A stretch of 64,000 nt of DNA. It comes from a bacterium. GTDB taxonomy: Bacteria > Verrucomicrobiota > Kiritimatiellia > CAIKKV01 > CAITUY01. How positions within the stretch are numbered: the first letter of the stretch is position 1; every line of letters begins with the position of its first letter. The stretch spans positions 170,199 through 234,198 of the forward strand of contig JBAWZF010000001.1 in assembly GCA_037143175.1 (NCBI GenBank), written 5' to 3'. Positions 32,046 through 43,765 of the stretch are shown here, piece by piece. Below the pieces are notes generated by a model, which was not told the DNA's origin, searched no databases, and saw only the letters and a list, made by a program, of their open reading frames with translations. The position numbers were made by a program, and so were the translations under genes.

Positions 32046-32835
32046 TACAATTGATGCGGTGAATTTGGTGCAGGCGAAAAGTGAGGCGGTCCAAGCCTAC
32101 ATGATGCATCATGTCATGAACTCCTCCACTTGGGCCTGGTTGCCCCACCTGCATACGACCCTTCCTGCTGGACTTACGGTACATTCCGTCATGATGGTTT
32201 CCGTGGCGTTGCTGCTGATCGTGGTGTTGGGGCTTCTGGGTCGCAGAAAGCAGGCGGTGCCAACCGGTTTGCTGAATGCGGTTGAGTTTTTCGCCAAGTA
32301 TATCCGTGATGAAATGGTTATTCCGTTTTTGGGCGAAAAAGATGGCCAGAAAATGACCCCGATGTTCTGTTCGCTTTTCTTTTTCATATTGATCATGAAT
32401 CTGGTGGGTCTGGTCCCTTGTTTGTATACGGCCACGTCGAACCTCGGGGTCACCGCTGCGTTGGCCCTGGTCACGCTGGGTTTCATGATTTTTGGGGCCA
32501 TTTACCGGAACGGATTTGTCGCTTTTTGTAAGGGCTTTGTTCCACCCGGAATTCCCGGTCCAATGCTGATTATGATTGTACCAATCGAATTTGTGAGTAT
32601 GTTTATTCGCGCCATGGCATTGGCCATTCGTTTGTTTGCCAACATGTTGGCCGGGCATTTGGTCATTTATTCCCTGCTGGGAATGATTGTGATGTTTGGC
32701 GCCTATGCCGCGCCGGCGTTGCTGGGGGCTTTGGGAATTTATCTTCTTGAAGTGTTTGTGTCTTTTTTGCAGGCATATATTTTTACATTACTTTCCGCGA
32801 TTTTTATAGGGGAACGGTATCATCCGGCTCATTAA
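32035..32835 (+). CDS. atpB: F1Fo ATP synthase subunit a
   Basis: From ATG 32035 the protein is 266 residues (GTG 32026 would add three). Its helices include LTVHSVMMVSVALLLIVVLG and FCSLFFFILIMNLVGLVPCL. The essential arginine is in MFIRAMALAIRLFANMLAGH, the signature of subunit a, which forms the proton half-channels beside the c-ring. A final helix follows (LEVFVSFLQAYIFTLLSAIF). Length is normal. It belongs to the operon atpB-E-F-H-A-G-D-C. Confidence 0.95.
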   Translation: MQTNTIDAVNLVQAKSEAVQAYMMHHVMNSSTWAWLPHLHTTLPAGLTVHSVMMVSVALLLIVVLGLLGRRKQAVPTGLLNAVEFFAKYIRDEMVIPFLGEKDGQKMTPMFCSLFFFILIMNLVGLVPCLYTATSNLGVTAALALVTLGFMIFGAIYRNGFVAFCKGFVPPGIPGPMLIMIVPIEFVSMFIRAMALAIRLFANMLAGHLVIYSLLGMIVMFGAYAAPALLGALGIYLLEVFVSFLQAYIFTLLSAIFIGERYHPAH

Positions 32836-32907
32836 TGACATGGGGCGGGAAGAGGTGACGTGGTTTGTTGGGTTTATGTGGACTGAGTTTTTAGAAAGGA
32901 AAACGGT

Positions 32908-33117
32908 ATGTTAACTGGGTCAGTAGCAGGAATTGGTGCGGGGTTGGTTGCCATTGGTGCAGGTCTGGGAATCGGGTTGGTGGGAGCCGCAGCGGTCGGT
33001 GCCATTGCACGGCAGCCGGAAATGACGGCCAAAATTCAAGTGACGATGTTGATCGTTGCGGCTTTGGTTGAAGGTACGGCTTTGTTTTGTGCCGTTATCT
33101 GTTTGCTTGGAAAGTAA
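32908..33117 (+). CDS. atpE: F1Fo ATP synthase subunit c, proton type
   Basis: This 69-residue proteolipid has two helices around the polar loop ARQPE. The ion-binding Glu lies in helix 2 (IVAALVEGTALFCAVICLLG). The helix-1 position that carries Gln in sodium-translocating rings is Ile here (GLGIGLVGAAAVGAIARQPE), and the Tyr typical of Na+ rings is absent, so proton coupling is inferred. AAAGGAAAAC precedes the ATG. The 72-base gap before it is the longest in the operon. Confidence 0.95.
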   Translation: MLTGSVAGIGAGLVAIGAGLGIGLVGAAAVGAIARQPEMTAKIQVTMLIVAALVEGTALFCAVICLLGK

Positions 33118-33123
33118 ACCGGC

Positions 33124-33681
33124 ATGGAAGACGCCGTTCAAACTCAGGCTGTGACGGAAACACCGGCAGCTGATAGCCATGGAGCCTCCCCGAACGTCAT
33201 GGACGTGTCGGGGTCCATGATGGTACTGACGTGGATCACCTTCGCTTTGTTGACGGTGGTGCTCTATAAGGTTGCCTGGAAGCCGATTCTAAAAGTGCTG
33301 GATATGCGGGAGAAATCCATCCGCGATGCGCTGGCGCAAGCCGAGGCTGCGCGCCTTGGGGCGGAAGAGACCGTGGCGAAGAATCGCGAAATGATCCAGG
33401 CCGCCGAGCGGGAGTCCCAGCGGTTGGTCGCAGAGGCGCGCGTGGCGGCTCAGGAGTCGGCCCGAATCGTTCTGGATCAGGCGGAGCAGAAGACGAAAGC
33501 GCTTGTTGAAGAGGCGGGGCGTGATATTGCGGCGGCCACCGAGCAGGCGCGCATTGTCCTGCGGCGGGAAACAACCGAACTTGCCATTTCACTGGCGGGT
33601 AAAATTCTCGCGACGAATATGGATACCGAGCGGAATCGGACATTGGCACACGATATGACCAAGGGAATTCAGCACCTATGA
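33124..33681 (+). CDS. atpF: F1Fo ATP synthase subunit b
   Basis: This 185-residue protein has one membrane helix (MMVLTWITFALLTVVLYKVA, about residues 30-50) followed by a long charged coiled coil (MREKSIRDALAQAEAARLGA, ERESQRLVAEARVAAQESAR). It forms the peripheral stalk with delta. The N-terminal 28 residues are polar, longer than in E. coli b. Only one b gene is present. It overlaps atpH by 4 bases. Confidence 0.93.
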   Translation: MEDAVQTQAVTETPAADSHGASPNVMDVSGSMMVLTWITFALLTVVLYKVAWKPILKVLDMREKSIRDALAQAEAARLGAEETVAKNREMIQAAERESQRLVAEARVAAQESARIVLDQAEQKTKALVEEAGRDIAAATEQARIVLRRETTELAISLAGKILATNMDTERNRTLAHDMTKGIQHL

Positions 33682-34220
33682 AGCTGCGTTCCAGAGCGGC
33701 GCACCGATATGCGCAGGCGTTGCACGATCTCGCAACAGGAGATGCGGCGCTTGAGGCTGTTGGGGCCGATCTCGTCAAGATCCAATCGGATTTAGCCGGC
33801 TCTGGTGATCTTCGCGGTTTTATCGGGAACTATCGGTACGCTTCAGCGCGGCGGATGCAAACCCTGGAGGCTCTCTTTGCGGCCCGGGTCCACCCGCTTG
33901 TCTGGCGTTTTATCCGTTTCCTGGAGTCCAAGCGGCGTCTGGGTCTTTTGGGTGAGATTTGTGCTGATTTCAAGGATCAGGAAGAGCGGTGCCAGGGAAT
34001 TTTGAGAGGGCGTTTAACTTCGGCATTCGCGTTATCCTCCGATGATGTCAGGGCTATTGCATTGCAGGCGGGAAGCCGCATTAGAAAACAGTTGATTTTG
34101 GAGACGGAAGAGAACCCCGAGCTGCTGGGCGGATGCCGATTGCAGGTGGGTGATACGGTGTATGATTTCAGCTTGGCGGCGCAATTGCGTATGATCAGGC
34201 AAACGATGATGGCCGGATAA
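33678..34220 (+). CDS. atpH: F1Fo ATP synthase subunit delta
   Basis: This 180-residue protein has the OSCP/delta N-terminal helical bundle (AAHRYAQALHDLATGDAALE, FIGNYRYASARRMQTLEALF) and ends with the conserved GGCRLQVGDTVYDFSLAAQL. It connects the b stalk to the top of the alpha-beta hexamer. Length and order (b-delta-alpha) are normal. A 15-base gap to atpA holds its ribosome site. Confidence 0.92.
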   Translation: MKLRSRAAHRYAQALHDLATGDAALEAVGADLVKIQSDLAGSGDLRGFIGNYRYASARRMQTLEALFAARVHPLVWRFIRFLESKRRLGLLGEICADFKDQEERCQGILRGRLTSAFALSSDDVRAIALQAGSRIRKQLILETEENPELLGGCRLQVGDTVYDFSLAAQLRMIRQTMMAG

Positions 34221-34235
34221 CGGCAAGGTGGGCGT

Positions 34236-35747
34236 ATGGCTGTTGATTTAAGACCTGAAGAAATTGCGTCTATTCTGAGAAAACAAATCTCGGAGTTTGA
34301 TCAGAAAATAGACGTATCCGAAACTGGAACCGTGTTAAGCGTGGGTGATGGGATCGCCCATGTCGATGGCTTGACCGGTGTGATGGCTGGGGAGTTGATC
34401 GAGTTCCGCGAGGGGCTGACAGGTCTGGTTCTCAATCTCGAAGAGGATAACGTCGGGGTAGCCATTTTTGGTGAGGATCGTGAAATCAAAGAAGGGGATA
34501 CCGTTCGTCGTACGGGTAAAATTGCTTCAGTGCCTGTAGGGGAGGCGGTTGCCGGACGCGTCGTGGACGCATTAGGACGTCCCATTGATGGCGGGCCCGC
34601 CATCAAGAGTACTGAGATGCGGAAAATCGAGATTAAGGCCCCGGGCATTATTGATCGTGCTGACGTGCGTGAGCCGCTTCAGACCGGAATCAAAGTGATT
34701 GATGCCTTGACCCCCATCGGGCGGGGACAGCGTGAGTTGATCATTGGTGATCGTAAAACAGGGAAGACCTCGCTTGCCATCGATACGATCATCAACCAGC
34801 GCGGCGAGAACGTGATGTGTTTCTATGTCGCCATCGGGCAGAAGCGCTCAACCGTGGTGCAGGTGTGTGAGAAGCTGAAAAAATACGGCGCGATGGAATA
34901 TACGACGGTCATCGCCGCAACGGCTTCCGATCCTGCCCCCATGCAGTATCTCGCGGGTTATACCGGTTGCGCCATGGCTGAGTATTTCCGGGACAGTGGC
35001 CGGCATGCACTGATTATTTTTGATGACTTGACCAAGCAGGCACAGGCCTATCGCCAGTTGTCCCTGCTGTTGCGTCGACCACCGGGCCGTGAGGCGTTTC
35101 CCGGGGATATTTTCTATCTACACAGCCGGTTGCTGGAGCGCGCTGCCAAGTTGAGCCCTGAGAAGGGGGGCGGAAGCCTGACGGCGTTGCCGATCGTGGA
35201 AACCCAGGCGAGCGACGTTTCGGCCTATATCCCGACGAATGTCATTTCGATTACAGATGGGCAGATTTTCCTTGAGACGGATGCGTTTAATGCCGGGCAG
35301 CGGCCCGCGATCAATCCCGGAATTTCAGTTTCGCGTGTGGGTGGTGACGCCCAGTTGAAGGCCATGAAGCAGACCGCGGGTTCCCTGCGTTTGGAGTTGG
35401 CGCAGTACCGTGAACTGGCAGGCTTTTCGCAATTCGCCTCGGACTTGGATCCGGCAACGCGCAAGCAGCTTGATCGTGGTCGACGGCTCATGGAACTTAT
35501 GAAGCAAAACGTTCACGCGACGATTCCCGTGGCCAAGCAGGTGGCGGTCATCTATGCCGGCACTCAAGGGTACTTGGATTCCATCCCGGTGACTAAAATC
35601 AGAACGTTTGAGGATGAATTGTATGAGGCTCTGGATCGCGGTCCCTGTGAATATTTGACTTTGTTTGCGCAGGCCAAAGCGATGACGACCGAGGTTAAGG
35701 CGGCCTTGGATGCTGTACTGAAACGTTTGTCTGTGAAGACGGCTTGA
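34236..35747 (+). CDS. atpA: F1Fo ATP synthase subunit alpha
   Basis: This 503-residue protein has the beta-barrel N domain ([20 protein letters not shown]), Walker [14 protein letters not shown], and [20 protein letters not shown], the subunit alpha/beta signature with the catalytic arginine in VSRVGG. It forms the regulatory nucleotide sites of F1. No truncation or oddity is seen. Confidence 0.97.
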   Translation: MAVDLRPEEIASILRKQISEFDQKIDVSETGTVLSVGDGIAHVDGLTGVMAGELIEFREGLTGLVLNLEEDNVGVAIFGEDREIKEGDTVRRTGKIASVPVGEAVAGRVVDALGRPIDGGPAIKSTEMRKIEIKAPGIIDRADVREPLQTGIKVIDALTPIGRGQRELIIGDRKTGKTSLAIDTIINQRGENVMCFYVAIGQKRSTVVQVCEKLKKYGAMEYTTVIAATASDPAPMQYLAGYTGCAMAEYFRDSGRHALIIFDDLTKQAQAYRQLSLLLRRPPGREAFPGDIFYLHSRLLERAAKLSPEKGGGSLTALPIVETQASDVSAYIPTNVISITDGQIFLETDAFNAGQRPAINPGISVSRVGGDAQLKAMKQTAGSLRLELAQYRELAGFSQFASDLDPATRKQLDRGRRLMELMKQNVHATIPVAKQVAVIYAGTQGYLDSIPVTKIRTFEDELYEALDRGPCEYLTLFAQAKAMTTEVKAALDAVLKRLSVKTA

Positions 35748-35763
35748 TCGGGGACGTTATCGC

Positions 35764-38403
<2,640 letters not shown>

Positions 38404-38425
38404 TTTTACAGAAGGGAAATTCAAG

Positions 38426-39721
38426 ATGAGTGTGATCAGTAATAAGATTGAGACCTTAGCTTTGCATGCTGGACAGGAACCGGATTCCTCTACGTTGTCA
38501 CGAGCGGTACCCGTTTACCGGACCAGTTCATATGTGTTCAAAAATGCGGAACATGCGGCTAATCTTTTCGGCCTGAAAGAATTGGGTAATATTTATACTC
38601 GATTGATGAATCCGACTCAGGATGTGCTTGAGAAGCGGGTTGCCGCTCTGGAGGGCGGGGTGGCCGCTTTAGCGGTTGCATCAGGCACAAGCGCAATCTT
38701 CTATGCGATCATCAACATCTGCCAGGCGGGTGATGAGTTTGTTTCTGCACAGAATCTGTACGGGGGAACCTACACGCAGTTCAACGATATCCTGCCGCAT
38801 TTCGGCATTAAGTGTGCCTTTGTTGATTCGCGCAATCCCGCGAATTTCGCCAAGGCGATTACCCCGAAAACCAAGTTGGTTTATGTTGAGACCATCGGAA
38901 ATCCCGGTCTTGATGTGGTGGATATTTCTGCTGTCGCCAAGATTGCGCATGAAAACGGATTACCGTTAGTGGTGGATAGTACTTTCAGCACCCCTTTTCA
39001 CCAGCGTCCTCTTCAGCAGGGGGCTGATATTGTTGTGCATTCGTTGACCAAGTGGATCGGGGGCCATGGGACCGGAATTGGTGGTATCGTGGTGGATTCT
39101 GGAAAGTTTAACTGGAAGAGTGATAAATTTCCGTCATTTACTCAGCCGGAAGCGAGTTATCACAATCTTCGGTTTGCTTATGATCTCGGGCCGTTGGAGC
39201 CTTTGGCGTTCATCCTCAGGATGCGGCTGGTGCCGTTGCGTAATCTGGGTGCCTGTATTGCTCCGGATAATGCCTGGTTGTTTTTACAGGGACTTGAGAC
39301 CCTTCCGTTAAGGATGGAGCGGCATAGCCAGAATGCCATGGCTGCGGCCAAATATCTCCAGAAGCATCCTGCCGTTTCGTGGGTGAGATATCCCGGGTTG
39401 GAGGGCGATCCTTCATATCTGGTAGCCAAAAAAATGCTGCAGAATGGATTTGGCGGTATGGTGGTTTTCGGTATTAAAGGTGGCGCAAAAGCCGGCGGAA
39501 AGTTTATCGACAGCCTGAAATTGTTCTCTTTGTTGGCCAATGTCGGAGATGCCAAGAGTTTAGCCATTCACCCAGCCAGCACGACTCATTCCCAGCTTAC
39601 CGAAACTCAGCAGATAGAATGCGGCATTGCTCCTGAACTTGTTCGGCTTTCTGTCGGGATCGAGCACATTGATGACATTGTGGCCGATTTGGATCAGGCG
39701 CTTAAAGCTGCCTCGCTGTAA
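38426..39721 (+). CDS. metY: O-acetylhomoserine sulfhydrylase
   Basis: This 431-residue Cys/Met-metabolism PLP enzyme starts ALHAGQEPDSSTLSRAVPVY. It has the YTRLMNPTQDVLEKRVAALE signature and the PLP lysine in VVHSLTKWIGGHGTGIGGI. The insert typical of MetY is present, so length fits OAH sulfhydrylase rather than MetB/MetC (about 390). It makes homocysteine from O-acetylhomoserine and sulfide. It lies 22 bases after atpC and 23 before the methyltransferase, so direct assimilation to homocysteine and then methionine is suggested. No SAM riboswitch fits in the short leader. Confidence 0.93.
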   Translation: MSVISNKIETLALHAGQEPDSSTLSRAVPVYRTSSYVFKNAEHAANLFGLKELGNIYTRLMNPTQDVLEKRVAALEGGVAALAVASGTSAIFYAIINICQAGDEFVSAQNLYGGTYTQFNDILPHFGIKCAFVDSRNPANFAKAITPKTKLVYVETIGNPGLDVVDISAVAKIAHENGLPLVVDSTFSTPFHQRPLQQGADIVVHSLTKWIGGHGTGIGGIVVDSGKFNWKSDKFPSFTQPEASYHNLRFAYDLGPLEPLAFILRMRLVPLRNLGACIAPDNAWLFLQGLETLPLRMERHSQNAMAAAKYLQKHPAVSWVRYPGLEGDPSYLVAKKMLQNGFGGMVVFGIKGGAKAGGKFIDSLKLFSLLANVGDAKSLAIHPASTTHSQLTETQQIECGIAPELVRLSVGIEHIDDIVADLDQALKAASL

Positions 39722-39744
39722 CACCGAAAGGATCAGGACGAACC

Positions 39745-40641
39745 ATGGCAAAACAAAAAATTACTGCTGCGATCAAGGCCGGGCGAGTTTTGGTGTCTGA
39801 TGGGGCATGGGGGACGTTTCTTCAGAAAAAAGGGATGCAGCCAGGTGAGTGTCCTGAATTGTGGTGTGTTACGCACCGTGACGCTGTGATGGATATTGCC
39901 AAAGGCTACATTGCGGCCGGTTCGGACATGATTGAAACGGATAGCTTTGGTGGAACCCGGTGTAAGCTGGAGCATTTCGGTCTGGCAGACCGTACTCGGG
40001 AACTGAATAAGGCGGCGGCATCGATTTCGCGAGAGGCCGCCGGATCTGATAAATGGGTTATCGCCTCGGTTGGGCCTACCGGTATGATGACGGCTATGGG
40101 GGATGTGACTGAAGACGATTTCTATACTTTTTTTAAAGAGCAGGTTATGGCGCTTGAAGCCGGTGGCGCTGATGCAATTTGCATCGAGACTATGAGTGCC
40201 TTGGATGAGTCGGTTGCAGCTATCAGGGCGGCAAGAGAGAATACCGGCTGTGAGGTGATATGCACGCTTACCTATGAGCGAACCCATCAAGGAACCTATC
40301 GGACGATGATGGGTGTTTCTCCCTCCGAGGCCGCACGTGCGACGGTTGCGGCCGGGGCCCACATTATTGGTACCAATTGTGGTAATGGGATGGAGCGTAT
40401 GATTGATATTGTTAAGGAGCTTAAGCTGGCGGCTCCAGCAACCCCCATTATGGTTCAGGCAAATGCAGGGTTGCCGAAGAATGTGAACGGAATTGATGTG
40501 TTTCCGGAATCACCGGCCGACATGGCTGGACGTGTTGCTGAATTGGTTGCGGCTGGTGCTGCCATTATTGGCGGCTGTTGCGGGACCACTCCCGCGCATA
40601 TTGCTGCTGTGAAGCAGGCTGTAAGCCGATTGAAGGCCTAA
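39745..40641 (+). CDS. Homocysteine S-methyltransferase domain protein (MetH N-module or BHMT-like)
   Basis: This 298-residue TIM-barrel protein has DGAWGTFLQKKG near the start and the ETDSFGG loop. The three zinc-binding cysteines are in IIGTNCGNG and GGCCGTTP. This equals the homocysteine-binding module of cobalamin-dependent MetH without the folate, cobalamin and activation modules. It could be a free-standing methyltransferase using a small methyl donor, or one part of a split MetH whose other modules lie elsewhere. Context after metY supports methionine synthesis. Confidence 0.82.
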   Translation: MAKQKITAAIKAGRVLVSDGAWGTFLQKKGMQPGECPELWCVTHRDAVMDIAKGYIAAGSDMIETDSFGGTRCKLEHFGLADRTRELNKAAASISREAAGSDKWVIASVGPTGMMTAMGDVTEDDFYTFFKEQVMALEAGGADAICIETMSALDESVAAIRAARENTGCEVICTLTYERTHQGTYRTMMGVSPSEAARATVAAGAHIIGTNCGNGMERMIDIVKELKLAAPATPIMVQANAGLPKNVNGIDVFPESPADMAGRVAELVAAGAAIIGGCCGTTPAHIAAVKQAVSRLKA

Positions 40642-40653
40642 GCGCGATCACCC

Positions 40654-41283
40654 GTGGATACCCTTTTACAGCGTCCAAGACTTGGGGTTCTGGGAGGAAC
40701 CTTTAATCCTGTGCATTTGGGGCATTTAATTATGGCTCAGGATGCCATTGAGCGGTTTGAGCTTACGAAAGTGATGTTTGTCCCTTGTGCTCAACCTCCC
40801 CATAAATCTTCATATGAACTACCTGTGGCACACCATCGTCTTGCCATGTTGGAAGCGGCGATTGAAGGGGATTTGCAGTTTGAAGTGTCTGACATGGAGA
40901 TTCAGCGGGGCGGGACATCCTATACCATTGATTCCATGCGGATATTGGCGGAGCATCATCCCGATATGGAATTATGCTTCATAATAGGGGCTGATTCCCT
41001 TATGGAACTGCATCTTTGGAAGGATATTGAACTTTTGCTAAAACTTTGCCGGATTGTGACGATCGCCCGTCCTGGCATTGATCTCGCCGCATTGGCAAAG
41101 TCGGATTTGAAACTTCCCGCGCCTTGGCCAGAAAGGTTGCTGGCGGATGTAAGGGGTGGGCACCTGATAGATATCTCTTCAACGGATATCCGGTACCGGG
41201 TGGCTGAGGGAATGTCTATTCGTTATCTTGTGTCTCCTGCCGTAGATATGTATATTACCGAGCATTCCCTATACAGGAGATGA
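40654..41283 (+). CDS. nadD: Nicotinate-nucleotide adenylyltransferase
   Basis: From GTG 40654 the protein is 209 residues. The nucleotidyltransferase motif is GVLGGTFNPVHLGHLIMAQ (with the HxGH-type site), followed by MFVPCAQPPHK, CFIIGADSLMELHLWK and the C-terminal ISSTDIRYRVAEG. It adenylates nicotinate mononucleotide in NAD synthesis. The next gene, rsfS, begins 6 bases later; nadD-rsfS adjacency is widespread. Confidence 0.95.
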   Translation: MDTLLQRPRLGVLGGTFNPVHLGHLIMAQDAIERFELTKVMFVPCAQPPHKSSYELPVAHHRLAMLEAAIEGDLQFEVSDMEIQRGGTSYTIDSMRILAEHHPDMELCFIIGADSLMELHLWKDIELLLKLCRIVTIARPGIDLAALAKSDLKLPAPWPERLLADVRGGHLIDISSTDIRYRVAEGMSIRYLVSPAVDMYITEHSLYRR

Positions 41284-41289
41284 GTAGGA

Positions 41290-41625
41290 ATGATGGAATC
41301 ACTAGAGTTAATGCGTTGTGCGAAAGAAGCTTTGCTGTCAAAAAAGGCGGCCAATATCACAGTCTTTGATGTTCGTAATACATCACCGGTTACTGATTAT
41401 TACATGATTGCGTCCGGTTCGACCGCTGCCCAATTAAAGGCCATGGCCAGCGCTGTGAGCACGTCCCTTAAATCTACTGGATTTACGATCCGCGTAAGCG
41501 GGGCGCCTGAGGATGGCTGGGTTGTGGTGGACTTATTTGATGTGGTTATCCACATCTTCCAAACTGAGGTCCGGGAATATTATTCCATAGAAGAGTTGTG
41601 GGCTGATAGTCCTCGGGTAGAGTAG
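41290..41625 (+). CDS. rsfS: Ribosomal silencing factor RsfS
   Basis: This 111-residue protein has the conserved FDVRNTSPVTDYYMIASGST and ends WVVVDLFDVVIHIFQTEVRE then YYSIEELWADSPRV. RsfS binds L14 of the large subunit and blocks subunit joining under nutrient limitation. The last 80 bases overlap, on the opposite strand, the 3' end of the anti-sigma gene, an unusual tail-to-tail coding overlap. Confidence 0.95.
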   Translation: MMESLELMRCAKEALLSKKAANITVFDVRNTSPVTDYYMIASGSTAAQLKAMASAVSTSLKSTGFTIRVSGAPEDGWVVVDLFDVVIHIFQTEVREYYSIEELWADSPRVE

Positions 41626-42157
41626 GGGTGTCCATTTTATCCCCCGGCCATTCTATGGCCATGTCCTGAAGTCGTAACAATTCATTGGCCAGGACGGTCA
41701 ACTCGGCATCATCGCCCTCCATGGTGAACTGAACGGGCTCTGTTCCTGTGATATAGGCAATCAATGGGATGATTTCGATGGCATGTGAATTTTGAACGAT
41801 GGGGGCCGGTAGGTTCAAGGACGGACCTATAGAAAATCGCAAGGTGGTCAAACACAAGGTGAGACTTGCGGCGGTAGCCAGGGCCAGGGCCAGGGGCCAA
41901 GGGATCGAGAATGGCCGTGCCTTGGGGTTATGATGGCGTTTGGCCGCCTTCCGGATGATGGTGAATGTCTTCTGTGAAGGTTCGGGAAGATGGCGAGCTT
42001 CAGAAGTAAAGGTTTTACGAAGACTCGCTAGATTGCTGCTGTTCCCACAACATATCTCACAGTTATTTAGGTGTGTAATAAGTTCTTGCTCTTGATCCTC
42101 GGAAATTTCTCCAGAATCCTGAAGCAATATCAGCTTTTCTATATCGGCGCAGTTCAT
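41546..42157 (-). CDS. Anti-sigma factor with zinc-finger (HxxxCxxC) and one membrane helix
   Basis: This 203-residue protein starts MNCADIEKLILLQDSGEISE. The anti-sigma zinc motif is HLNNCEICC (HxxxCxxC). A membrane helix (PWPLALALATAASLTLCLTT, about 87-106) separates a cytoplasmic sigma-binding part from an outer domain of about 95 residues. It would hold the ECF sigma factor encoded just upstream (4-base overlap, 42154-42157) at the membrane. The 3' end overlaps rsfS by 80 bases on the opposite strand. Confidence 0.85.
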   Translation of the reverse strand: MNCADIEKLILLQDSGEISEDQEQELITHLNNCEICCGNSSNLASLRKTFTSEARHLPEPSQKTFTIIRKAAKRHHNPKARPFSIPWPLALALATAASLTLCLTTLRFSIGPSLNLPAPIVQNSHAIEIIPLIAYITGTEPVQFTMEGDDAELTVLANELLRLQDMAIEWPGDKMDTPTLPEDYQPTTLLWNNIPGPQFGRCG

Positions 42158-42789
42158 AGCGTCCTCTCTGAATTTTCATGCAGGGGTTTTAATGCTTTTC
42201 TCATTTTTGTTAAGGCATACTGCATTCTGGCTAAGGCGGTATTTATCGAGATCCCTTGTATCTCGGCAATTTCTTTAAAAGACATATCGGCTTCCATTCT
42301 CATTACAAATACCTCCCTTTGTTCTACGGGCAGGCTTGCCAGTGCCTGTGTGATCTCTATTTGAAGGTCAGCATTGGCCGCCTGCCCATCGGGACTAAAC
42401 CCTGTGGCGGGTAAGGTGTCTCCCAGTGTCTGTAAGCCATCGGCATATTCTGACGTTTGATCGAGGCTTAAATTTTTGCGTTTAGTTCTGCTCCAATCGA
42501 TTACCAGATTGTACGCAATTTTAAAAATCCACCCTTTAAACCTGTATTGCTCAAAACTCTCAGATTTCTGAATGACGCGAAGCCATGTTTCCTGAAAGAG
42601 CTCATCCACCTCATTTCCCGATGCCACAAGCCTCCACAAAAAGCTGTACAACGGTTTCTTATATCGAACAATCAACTCATTCAGGGCTTTGATATCCCCC
42701 TTTGTGTACAGCCCGAGTAAAATCTCATCGCTGATTTCAAAGGTAGAACTCCGCTCTTTGACAGGTTCTATATGCATAACGGATGACAT
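42154..42789 (-). CDS. ECF-type RNA polymerase sigma factor
   Basis: This 211-residue protein has sigma region 2 (YKKPLYSFLWRLVASGNEVD, FQETWLRVIQKSESF, FKGWIFKIAYNLVIDWSRTK) and region 4 (LPVEQREVFVMRMEADMSFK, EIAEIQGISINTALARMQYA). Region 3 is replaced by a linker, as in ECF sigmas. It is co-encoded with a zinc-finger anti-sigma. The gene is divergent from rpsT; its own promoter must lie in 42790-42905. The regulon is unknown. Confidence 0.9.
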   Translation of the reverse strand: MSSVMHIEPVKERSSTFEISDEILLGLYTKGDIKALNELIVRYKKPLYSFLWRLVASGNEVDELFQETWLRVIQKSESFEQYRFKGWIFKIAYNLVIDWSRTKRKNLSLDQTSEYADGLQTLGDTLPATGFSPDGQAANADLQIEITQALASLPVEQREVFVMRMEADMSFKEIAEIQGISINTALARMQYALTKMRKALKPLHENSERTL

Positions 42790-42826
42790 GGGGTATTTAT
42801 TGCATAGAAATTAACAAATTTACAAG

Positions 42827-42854
42827 TTGACTTGAGCCATTGGATGTTTATTAT
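42827..42854 (+). promoter_or_regulatory. Strong sigma70 promoter for rpsT
   Basis: TTGACT (42827-42832) and TATTAT (42849-42854) are spaced by 16 bases. Transcription would start near 42861, about 45 bases before the rpsT ATG. This is the best consensus promoter seen in the window, as fits a ribosomal protein gene. Confidence 0.65.
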
Positions 42855-42905
42855 GACGGCGTTTTTTGCGTTCAGCAAGCAACAAGAAGAATTAAAGGAA
42901 AACGT

Positions 42906-43169
42906 ATGCCGAATATCAAGAGTGCAGGCAAGCGCGCCAAACAGGCGCTGGTCCGGCGGGTGCGGAATCGCAGCACCAAGAGTGAAATTGCGACTATGCG
43001 ACGCGTCTTTGTGGATGCGGTGGAATCGAAGGATAAGAGCAAGGCCATGAAGGAATTCAGCGCATTTTGCTCGCTCCTTGATAAGTCCGCCAAGCGGGGT
43101 ATTATTAAGCCGAATACAGCGGATCGTCGTAAGGCGCGTGCTGCTGCTATGGTTGGCAAGGTTGGCTGA
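42906..43169 (+). CDS. rpsT: 30S ribosomal protein S20
   Basis: From ATG 42906 (AAAGGAAAACGT upstream) the protein is 87 residues, basic and helical. MPNIKSAGKRAKQALVRRVR and the end RGIIKPNTADRRKARAAAMV match S20. It binds 16S rRNA early in 30S assembly. Its promoter and terminator flank it closely, so it is monocistronic. Confidence 0.97.
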   Translation: MPNIKSAGKRAKQALVRRVRNRSTKSEIATMRRVFVDAVESKDKSKAMKEFSAFCSLLDKSAKRGIIKPNTADRRKARAAAMVGKVG

Positions 43170-43190
43170 TAGAGCCGATTTGGATATGAG

Positions 43191-43227
43191 AAAGCCGTGC
43201 CGGGTTACCCGTGCACGGCTTTTTTTC
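43191..43227 (+). terminator. Rho-independent terminator of rpsT
   Basis: AAAGCCGTGC and GCACGGCTTT form a stem around CGGGTTACCCGT, followed by a run of T (43219-43226). It lies 21 bases after the rpsT stop and just before the convergent lptE gene, where the A-run on the other side could also serve the minus strand. Confidence 0.85.
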
Positions 43228-43240
43228 TTGCTCGCGTCAG

Positions 43241-43765
43241 TTACCAGTACTCGACAACACATTTCACAATTCGTTGACCGAGATCTGCGGCAGCCTTGGG
43301 CAGTGCTGCGCGTCGGGCGCTGGGAAGATCGGCAAGGGCTGTAAAGGTGGTGAATCCAATCACACCCGTCGTATTCACCATGACTTCGTTGCCGGGAAGC
43401 TTCCGTAATATCACATCTGCTGTCAGTGTCAGGCGGTATTCGTTTGCTGTGATAGCCTGGTCGCGTCGATAGCGAAGGGGCTCCAATTCCGACTTTTTAA
43501 TCCTGACTTCCAGCAGGCTGTTAGCTTGGTTCTTTTGCAGGACTTTGAGAGAGCCATCTTTCTGAAACTCCTGAATGGTGGCTGCGGTAACAGTTGTTTC
43601 TAAGCCAGGCTCTCGCGAGTCATTGATGAAAACGGGAATAAAAATGGAGGTAATGCCCGGAGGAAGCGTATTCCCCAGATGATAGCCTGCGCACCCGCCT
43701 GTGATGAGTAGCAGTACGAGAGCACCTAGTAATGAGATGGGCGTAAATAGCTTATTTATTTTCAT
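43241..43765 (-). CDS. lptE: LptE-like LPS-assembly lipoprotein
   Basis: This 174-residue protein has a lipoprotein signal (LLGALVLLLITGGC, lipobox ITGGC). GYHLGNTLPPGITSIFIPVF, then REPGLETTVTAATIQEFQKD follow, the conserved start of LptE/RlpB. Length is normal. LptE plugs the LptD barrel and helps place LPS in the outer membrane, so the organism should have an LPS-type outer membrane. The gene overlaps the end of the bamD-like gene by 14 bases and is the last of the minus-strand division/envelope run. Confidence 0.85.
   Translation of the reverse strand: MKINKLFTPISLLGALVLLLITGGCAGYHLGNTLPPGITSIFIPVFINDSREPGLETTVTAATIQEFQKDGSLKVLQKNQANSLLEVRIKKSELEPLRYRRDQAITANEYRLTLTADVILRKLPGNEVMVNTTGVIGFTTFTALADLPSARRAALPKAAADLGQRIVKCVVEYW

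Noticed and set aside
38404-38425. SAM riboswitch before metY
   Set aside because: Only 22 bases separate atpC and metY; there is no room for one.
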